In this document: piece by piece, positions 56,591-64,000 of the stretch
Position numbering within the stretch: the stretch's first letter is position 1
How the letters are laid out: each line of letters opens with the position of its first letter
Assembly: GCA_946894095.1 (NCBI GenBank)
Contig: OX335642.1
Location: forward strand, 9,311,021 to 9,375,020
DNA: 64,000 nucleotides
Direction: 5' to 3'
DNA from: Incurvaria masculella
Lineage: Eukaryota; Arthropoda; Insecta; Lepidoptera; Incurvariidae
Translations under genes and position numbers: made by a program
Notes under the pieces: generated by a model
What the model was told of the DNA's origin: nothing
Database searches by the model: none
What the model saw: the letters and a program-made list of their open reading frames with translations, nothing else

Positions 56591-58054
56591 GAATATCTTG
56601 AAATCAGACAGACTGTAATACAAAGGTCAATAAAATGAATCAGCTGTGAAACGGGCAGAAACTTCTGCACAAAATAAAGTGACCACACGGCCAGCTGCCA
56701 TACAACGGGCGAAACAGACTCGAAGCATACGAACTACAGTCTCGACAGAAGTTGGTCGAACACCAGTAGAGAGGCTGCTCGTATGCGCCTATGAGAGTCT
56801 CTAATATAAATGATTAGATAAACATTTTAACATCAGCATGTAATATTGATAGTGCATATATTAAGTAAGATTATCGAGACTTTTTGTCGTAACAAAAATC
56901 TCGGAGGATGTTTGAAGGTTTATGGTAAGTAAAACAAATAGAATTTGTGGACGTAGTTACGCAGAAAGGATCCAATCCACACTTTTCCGAAATTGGGTTA
57001 TGAATGCCAAAAGGGGCCTTAGGATGGTATCTTTATATCAGCAAAGATCCAGATAAAAAATACATTTTAACTTTGAAAAATATGTTTCGAATGAAACCCT
57101 AGAGTGCTTCATAGTTAACATGAAATACGATCCAAATTAATTGGGTCGTTTTTGCTAAAACAAATTTTAATAATGAAGCGTACCTCAATATCAAAAAAGA
57201 TCTTTTTGTGTTAAAGTTTAAAAAAAATTACTTAGCAAATTATCGCCTTTAAATATTTTGTTTTCTTGCAAAAAAGTAGACAAAAGTTTCTGATATTTAC
57301 TTACATATCTGATATTTATTTACACTGAGCTGAATGTTATGTATACTTATGTTAAAATACGAATTTTTACAAAATCAATAATGATTTTACGATTTTTTAA
57401 TAACAGTTGTCGTTCTGTTAGCCAAAATGCCTTTTGTTGCTCCTTCCTGCAATGAATGGTGAATTTTAATATCGGCCTGTAAATATTTGTATATCATAAA
57501 AATTAGTTACAAGTTATCAAAAAAATCAAAATGTACAGACGTAGCTCTCAGTCGGTTCATTTAATGTTCAAAATTTAATACACATATTTCTTAATTTGAC
57601 TGAGCAAATAGGCACAAGCCATTGTATTCCATTATCATTGATCACCTTATTATCCTCTTAACTCTATAATCTAATCTAATCTAATACATATTTCTCACCG
57701 ATGTGGCAATGTTTCCGATGACGGGGAATAGTTAGTGAATAATAAAATGCTGGATCTGGCAGTACTAGACACTGCTGGGACCAGAAATTTTAATAAAGTT
57801 CGGTCTTCATATTCAAAGCTCCATTTCACGTGTGCAGATTGAACCTTATTCTATAAGATTTTTTTGTGGATTAGGTTTATATTTTTTTAATTATGAAAAC
57901 AAAACAAAAATATGTCAATGCTTTACTTTTCGAAATATTTTTATTTTCCCTTCCCAATATAGGTTTCCCATCTTTTATCTTGGTTTGAGATTTTTTATTA
58001 TTTTTGCTGGTGGGTAACAAACATTTAAAACAACTGTTATTTTTGTCATGTGCA
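56591..58054. other. intergenic interval, convergent gene ends
   Basis: AT-rich, no supportable exon. It separates the 3' ends of the plus-strand PRXL2B-like gene and the minus-strand zinc-finger gene. Confidence 0.5.
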
Positions 58055-58060
58055 TTTATT
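58055..58060 (-). terminator. candidate poly(A) signal of the zinc-finger gene
   Basis: TTTATT on the plus strand (AATAAA on the minus) about 120 bp beyond the stop codon at 58178-58180. Confidence 0.5.
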
Positions 58061-58177
58061 GAACAAATAACTATGAAAATATAATGGAAAATTCATAATT
58101 TTAGCCTTATCCTTCCTTCGCATGCAAATGCTTGACAATGGCCTGTGATTCCAGTTCCACCAAATATCCATACACTC

Positions 58178-61100
58178 CTATGCGTGCACTCGCATGTGGC
58201 TACTCAACGTGTCACTCCTACTAAATTTTTCATCGCATATCAAACATTGGTAAGGGCGCTCTTTCGTGTGTAACCTCACGTGTTTATTTAATGTGCTACT
58301 CTGATTGAACGCTTTAACACAAAAAGAGCACTGAAACGGCCGCTCTTTAGTGTGGACTCGAATATGCTTCCCCAGGGAACTTTTCTCACTGAACATTTTA
58401 TCGCATTGCGTGCATGAGTAAGGTCGCACTTTAGTGTGCACTCTCAAATGGTGAATGAAACCATAACGATCTGGAAACATTTTGTCACACGTGTCGCATT
58501 GGTACCGGAGACGTCGTGGTCGCTGTGAACGTCGTGGTTCGGTATGAACAAGCGAATGCTTCTGCAGTGAATCAACTCGACAAAATCTTTTACCACACAC
58601 CTCACACTGATACTGCAGGTCTTGAGAGTGTGTCTGTGCGTGTCTATCTAAAGTGTAAAACCTTTTGAAGTCTTTATTACATACTTTACATTCAAACGGT
58701 CGCTCTTCTGTATGCATTTGCATGTGGCCAACAAAAGAAGAACGTAGACGATACTTTTTATCGCAAATTAGACACTGGAATGGTAACTCAAATTTGTGGA
58801 CATTCGTGTGTTTCGAATAATCAGACTTGTTACAAAATTTCATGTCACACAATTTGCACTGAAATTTTTTTTTGACAGCATGTCGTTGCATGTGATGACG
58901 CAGTTTGGATTGGTAATGGAAAACTTTGGAACACGAATCACATTTGAATGATGCATGGGTAGCATTTAAGTCATTCTTACGTTTTCGATGTTTCAGAAAA
59001 CGTATATGTTCATTCGATACCAACTCTACGTTACAGTTATGAACACGCAAGTTTGACTTTCGAGCAAATTTCTTAAGACAATGGTCACATTCGATCTGTT
59101 TCGCAACACCTGCATATTGTTTTGTGCGAGAGTTATACTTGATGTTTGTGTTATGAGTGTGAACACAGTACATGTGCACTATTAAATTCGACTTCAAAGC
59201 AAATAATTTATGGCAATAGTCACATTCCAACTTCTTCGGATTTCTAACCTGGTTAGTATATGTTGCTAGTATAGGTGCATTCGATGGAGACACTCCTGAA
59301 AAGAACTGCTTCTGAAAAGGAAATTAAAAGCATTGACTACAAAAAGGTTAATATCCCAGAGAGGAATACCCAGATTTCTTAATTGTGCACCCTAATACAT
59401 CATATATATTTTATTATCTTCATAGATAAAATTCCGATGTGCGTGTGTTCGTTCTTCTCCTACTAAACGGGTAAACGGGTTGACCAATTTTTATAGTTTA
59501 TTTTGTCCCCAAGTCACCTAGATGGTTAGCTATTGTTGGAAACGGTAGGTGGCGCTGTTGTCGAGGTCTGTGACAGGACATCATCTAGTTTAATATGTAT
59601 AAAAGCAATATTTCACAAAATCAACAGTTGCAGTTTGTTTGGTTTACGAGAGTACAGCATACAGCAAAAGTTGCATTTGGATAGTTTCTAAAAGGCTTCT
59701 GGCATATATTTTACAATAAATACATGTACAAGTGTATTCAGAGTGGGCGGAATAACTTTAATCTGCCGAACTAAACCGGTTTTTGTATGGTTAGTTCGGT
59801 GCTAATCTCGTACTAAGTTTTGACAGGTGCTCTCTGAATACGACTGTATGAATATTTTAGTCTGCAATTACGTTTTCTGAATATGACATAGGTTGGTAAA
59901 TCTGCTACCACTGCCCTGTCTATGCAAAAAGAGATGTACACTTACTGATGTATCCACGTCAACAGTCTCTTTATGTATCTTGGATATCTTCATGTTGGCA
60001 TTGTACTTCAGGCTGCATAGCTCTGTCGACAGACAATCTGGCTAATTTATTGACCTATAGTGGGCTAACATAGCAATAGGTTTTAAAAATGTATTAATAA
60101 AAAAATTACTTTATCATTATTATTACGTTGACTGCATTGAACTTTGGTTACATCATACGTCATCATTGGGATAATGAGTTACAATAATGGATGTTTCAGT
60201 AAGAACTTGAGTTTTAAAAACTTAAAAAAATATATATTTTTTAATATTTTTAATTTGATTTTTCATTTTTTTTGTATGCATCCGCCATCGGCTCACAAGG
60301 CCATAATGAGATAGTTTCGGTTGGTTCTATTTTGCAGGAGATAGTTTAGCAAGCCTCATTCGATGTTCAGTTAAACCATATTGGTGCTGTTTACTATCTC
60401 GTGTACAGGGCTAGAATGTTCCAGAGTTTGACAGTGTCCCATGTGTTTATTAGACTTTTAGCCAGATTGTTAGTTTGTTTTCCAAGCCTGCTCATGTAAG
60501 TTGTGCACAGGTTTTTTACCATTTACTTTAAAGTTGGCAGTTCTAAGTATTTCATACATCTGTAGTAAATTCTTAAAATTCAAGTTCTTACTTGTGATCA
60601 AATTCACACACTAAACAAAATATTTGTTAATTTTAATTTTCATTCAAATTGCCACAGTTTCTCTTTTGGCAGGTATGCACTCTTTGCTACCATGATGGTT
60701 GACGGCAACGTTACCGGGCCATGTCGACAGACTTTTTTTGGCTAGAATTAAACAAAATCGACTTCAATGAGATGTGGTCTCAAAACGATGGTGCCATCAA
60801 CACGTGAAATACTAAAATGTTTTTGTTATGCTTGTAATAATTCAGTATATTAATATACTTACAAAACACCCAGAAAACTTTCAAAACAAAATATAAGAAT
60901 AAGTACTAAAGTATAATAAACTGACCGAAATCATGTTTACTTTCCCATACATGGTTACCATGGTGATGGCTGTTGTTCTGCTCCTCAGTAGACTCGGTTC
61001 CGTCCAAGTCCAGAGGCTCAGAACTAAGAGAAATGTTCTTACCAATCCTGAGAAAGGCGAAATTCGTCAAGTGCGTACAAATAATCTACTCACACAGCAT

Positions 61101-62171
61101 AATGCTACGAGACGGCGGATTCAATGAACATTTTCGTTGCCATGGTAAACATTTGGTGGGTCTTAGCTTAGGGGCACGGGGATTTGCCTCCCAGGGCAGA
61201 GGTCAGTTGATGCACCATTTTCTTTCTCCTTCCGAGTTGGAAAAGTGCATTTTTAACTAATGTGAGCTGTTTCATGGGTCGGAATCCATTTAAAACTTTA
61301 TGTCCGTTTTTCCCCTACTAGGTGGTAGGGTTTAAGAGCGCCCGGGTTTGTACCATCGCATTGGATGACAAGGTGTTCGAAGTAGCAATTAATAATTGTA
61401 CCTGTATTCCATCTAGTTCAATTTAGCGTAGAGAAAAGGTCCTGGCATGGCACCTAATTCCTTCGGGAATATGGTGTGTTCGGCTAATATCATGACGGTG
61501 GGTATGGTACAGCAAGTATTGAAGGACGGGATTAGAAACCGAAACTTGATTGCATGGCGTCGGCGTAGCCACTGCACATACAAAGACGGTAGCGACGGCG
61601 AGTGAGTTTACTTACGAATTTGCTTACTAATGATATTCTCGACTTCCGAACTCTACTTCGTGCAACAAACATTCGACGTTGCGCGTCCCGAATTCGTGAG
61701 GAAATTAAGTTCAGTTACATTTTCGATGCACACGTAGCTACGCTACTGCCATATGAATGAAATTGAATCGCTCCTGCCGTCCTTTCATGCTCGCTGGTCA
61801 TGTCAATTTACATAAAAAAATCCTTTGCTTGAGGAGATCCTCACTTACCATGAAGGTCGATGCTCATCAGGGTCGGGTTTACATTGCCGCAGCATAAATT
61901 GCATGTCGGACGGCTGAAACTCTGTGGGCCCGATGTCTAGCTCCTGTTTTGTACAAATCGCTGTTTCTAGTGAGCCGTTTTGATCTTTCGCCCATTGAAT
62001 GTTACCATTTTCATCCTTGAAGTTATTGCTGAGCGAAGAGCCACTAAGGGTGTTGTTCAAGAGACTTTCTGTTTCTCGGGGGCATACTTTAAGTTTGACA
62101 TTAGAAATGTGGCTGCAGTCATCGGCCGGCTCCTTTTTTATTCCAGCATTATCAAATTGCTTTCCAGCCAT
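58178..62171 (-). CDS. C2H2 zinc-finger protein (about 11 fingers)
   Basis: Three coding exons on the minus strand, 62171-61849, 60012-59946 and 59311-58178, join in phase (2, then 0) into 507 residues. The start is ATG at 62171 (MAGKQFDNAGIKKEP); the preceding TATCTTGCAG at 62178 looks like an acceptor, so a non-coding 5' exon is likely. The N-terminal third is acidic and finger-free, with the SUMO-type motif IKKE. From about residue 158, ten good C2H2 fingers and one degenerate one (the second, lacking the last His) follow, many joined by TKERPF/Y-type linkers. A basic insert (EPRRSQRPRRLR) splits fingers 7 and 8. It is probably a nuclear sequence-specific DNA-binding regulator; target unknown. 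No ZAD or BTB domain is visible. I cannot assign an orthologue. Confidence 0.88.
59738..59849 (-). mobile_element. MITE family F, copy 2, in an intron of the zinc-finger gene
   Basis: GTATTCAGAGTGGGCGGAAT, CCGGTTTTTGTATGGTTAGT and GTTTTGACAGGTGCTCTCTG, ending AATACGACTG. It is the reverse complement of 10787-10908 with scattered changes. Confidence 0.65.
61160..61510 (+). mobile_element. tRNA-derived SINE copy
   Basis: Head GCTTAGGGGCACGGGGATTT, tract GCACCATTTTCTTTCTCC, core CCCCTACTAGGTGGTAGGG, tail GGTCCTGGCATGGCACCTAA and CGGCTAATATCATGACGG. It lies in the first intron of the zinc-finger gene, next to a family D MITE. Confidence 0.82.
61513..61797. mobile_element. MITE family D copy
   Basis: The left terminus CAGCAAGTATTGAAGGACGG is mirrored by CGTCCTTTCATGCTCGCTGG. 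Internal GGCGTAGCCACTGCACATAC, CGAATTCGTGAGGAAATTAA and CACACGTAGCTACGCTACTG form extended inverted sequence. It ends about 50 bp from zinc-finger exon 61849-62171. Confidence 0.7.
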
Positions 62172-62400
62172 CTTTAACTGCAAGATAAGTAAACATTTTC
62201 TTGGATATAAATATGTTTATACAACATAATCGGGAATAATGACAGACCGCCAAAAAATATTTTTTATATTTTAAAGATTTTATACAAATATCTTTCGGAG
62301 AATTTCATAAATTATTTTTCAGCCAATTCTCGGGGCAACATGGTTATAGCTAGTTGAATTGTTTATTGTTTGTTAATTATCCACTGACACTGACTTGACA
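62172..62400. promoter_or_regulatory. putative shared (bidirectional) promoter region
   Basis: The 229 bp between the zinc-finger start (minus) and the ATG at 62401 (plus) must hold both promoters if the plus-strand gene is real. No TATA box or clear Inr pair was recognised. The acceptor at 62178 implies that the zinc-finger transcript starts further right, within this gap or beyond it. Confidence 0.3.
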
Positions 62401-64000
62401 ATGACTCGGATTCGTTATGCATATTTTAACATTAGCCAGTTCAGCATTCAAAGCGAAGAAGAATTGAGAAGAACAGTGGCAAGTAATTTTGCTTGATTTT
62501 TTTCAGGATTCACTTAGTATAAGTTTACAAAAGTGTTTTTTCCACTGCTTGCAGACGAGCGGGTAATTGGTACCTTTACTTTCACTTCCGAAAAGATGGG
62601 TTACTTAGTTCACTTCAAATATCACTAGTGACTTTAGTAGCCTCTGTCTTGCTGGTACGAAATATCAACAATGTGCACAGAAATATTTGGGATGCTGCTA
62701 AAATATAATTATGCAAACATTTGTATCTACCTACATAATTTAGGAGTACAATGCGATTCAAATGAGAATAGAACGGGGCTCGTGACTAACTTCACTCGAA
62801 TTCGCGCGGGAAAGTACGGTCGGGCTTACACGGGAAACATTTGCTTCAATATCAAAGGAAGCCTAACGCTTTTTTAGATCTACAGAATCGAGGTTCGATG
62901 TGCGAATCGTATGTGCGTTTATATGATTTTGCGTTAATTGTTTTGTAGCGGCTCTGCCTTGCCGTGACTAAAGAGTATGTAAACGATTCGCTTTAGCCGT
63001 GACAGACAGCGACACCAAACAACAAACACAGACTATAGAGAGATGACAAACACGTACGAATCTACACAGCACTGATGCATTCCGAAATGCGTGCATTGCA
63101 AATATCGCAGAGAAAGCGAATACAGTGAATACTTGTGTTCCGAATTGATATCTCTGCTCATAGCCACAATCGCACGATATCAAATCGGAACGAATTTGAG
63201 CAGACATATGTGTCAGAGCCTAACCTGACTACCTCGAAAATGCCTTGTAAGTCTCGAGAGTAGTTATTTCAGGCCTCGAATTGTCTAATTAGACTAACAA
63301 ACGGCGGAAGGCTTTCGTTATTTCAAAATACAAGTGCATAAGATCAGAGAACTACATATAAACACGCTTAATGACAACTCGATGACAGCCATTTGACAGC
63401 GTACACGGCGCACATGCTCTCAACCGTGCGCGCTTTGTACGATCAGAGCTCGTAGTCCCAGTTGTCATCTAAATGGGCGTTTACGTAGCTTAGAAGTTCC
63501 GTAAAAACGTCAGACTCCTTACAAGTTTTACTCTTTGGGTTTACCTCATCAAGCTGTCGTTTTGTATGTATAACGCGGAGTCGGCGTAAACGGCAACGTC
63601 GACGTATTTACGGCAACGTTGAGTAAGCTGTCAAATCAATCTCGGACTCGCAAAAGTAAGTTCGCTTAACGCCCACTGTGCGCGCTCTTAAATTTATCCA
63701 TATATTTGGAAACGCCAGTCGATCGGTTTGCTGTAAAGGCCAATTTAGGTGACAGCTGGGACTACGGGATCTGTGTGCGGTCTAGTTAGAGTCACGTCCC
63801 TTATGTCAACATGACATTCGCAATTCGGAACGGTCGTATGAGCGTACATTGTGTATTCTCAGCAATATACGCATTTCGGAATGCAGTTTTATGTTCTGTG
63901 ATCATAAACTGTTTCGGTATGTAAATTGTTGATGCAAGCTACACAGTAACTTAATGAATTGCTTGATAGTGAAACCCACCAAGCCGCAGGAGAACCGGCT
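62401..64000 (+). CDS. tentative divergent gene, first exon plus exon running off the edge
   Basis: ATG at 62401 in a fair context (GACAATGA) opens MTRIRYAYFNISQFSIQSEE, then ELRRTVA, up to a GTAATT donor at 62483 (exon 62401-62482, ends phase 1). At 63967-63969 a TAG acceptor precedes GC-rich sequence. Joined with the single leftover A it reads MKPTKPQENR and continues to the edge, with no stop and correct phase. The family is not recognised. The join rests on two short exons only, so the call is weak. Without splicing the frame stops after 31 residues. The intron holds a nested MITE (63458-63769). Confidence 0.4.
63395..63895 (-). repeat. dispersed repeat (reverse copy of 15750-15905) interrupted by a MITE
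   Basis: CATGCTCTCAACCGTGCGCG on the left and GTCACGTCCCTTATGTCAAC, then AATATACGCATTTCGGAATG, on the right match the reverse complement of 15750-15905. A 310-bp family C MITE separates them. Confidence 0.65.
63458..63769. mobile_element. MITE family C, third copy, nested
   Basis: The termini TAGTCCCAGTTGTCATCTAA and TTAGGTGACAGCTGGGACTA are inverted repeats. The interior (GTAAAAACGTCAGACTCC, CGACGTATTTACGGCAACGT) matches 7215-7554. It interrupts the repeat at 63395-63895. Confidence 0.78.

Noticed and set aside
62172..62183. Zinc-finger protein start upstream of the ATG at 62171
   Set aside because: The upstream codons start at a TTG and cross a clear TATCTTGCAG splice acceptor, so the ATG at 62171 is the likelier start.

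Overview
The window looks like lepidopteran (moth or butterfly) nuclear DNA. It is AT-rich with small GC-rich exons, GT/AG introns, tRNA-derived SINEs, many short terminal-inverted-repeat (TIR) elements, a piggyBac-type transposase, and dispersed repeats of kinds I associate with Lepidoptera. No bacterial or organellar genes are visible. All exon joins below were made by eye from splice sites, phase and family similarity. No alignment or database search was run.

Layout, left to right. (1) 544-8642, plus strand: the last ten coding exons of a genghis khan/MRCK-type kinase gene, holding the CNH domain, the CRIB motif and a proline/serine-rich tail. The kinase half lies off the left edge. (2) 8643-19813: no gene seen; MITEs, SINE copies and relics. 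(3) 19814-26871, plus: a five-exon gene whose first four small exons code for a basic, proline-rich leader. They join in frame to an intact piggyBac-like transposase with all three catalytic aspartates and the C-terminal Cys-rich domain. Every intron is phase 2. (4) 30315-56048, plus: a PRXL2B/FAM213-type thioredoxin-fold peroxiredoxin-like gene spread over about 26 kb. Its fifth coding exon has been tandemly copied into an array of seven 130-bp units plus a partial one. (5) 58178-62171, minus: a C2H2 zinc-finger gene of three coding exons with about eleven fingers. (6) 62401 to the right edge, plus: a tentative divergent gene of unknown function, sharing the intergenic promoter region with the zinc-finger gene.

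Most of the rest is mobile-element debris. It includes about sixteen SINE copies with one shared body, two of them carrying a 5S rRNA-like head. Two TTAA-flanked MITE families are present, nested inside one another at 33131-34714. There is also a hairpin element with a tRNA-like Pol III cassette in its loop, a pogo-like MITE, a 1.1-kb long-TIR element and a degenerate satellite.

The genes are unrelated single-copy eukaryotic genes and do not form a pathway. The strongest leads are the exon-transposase fusion gene, the 130-bp exon array, the nested TTAA insertions and the tRNA-in-hairpin element.
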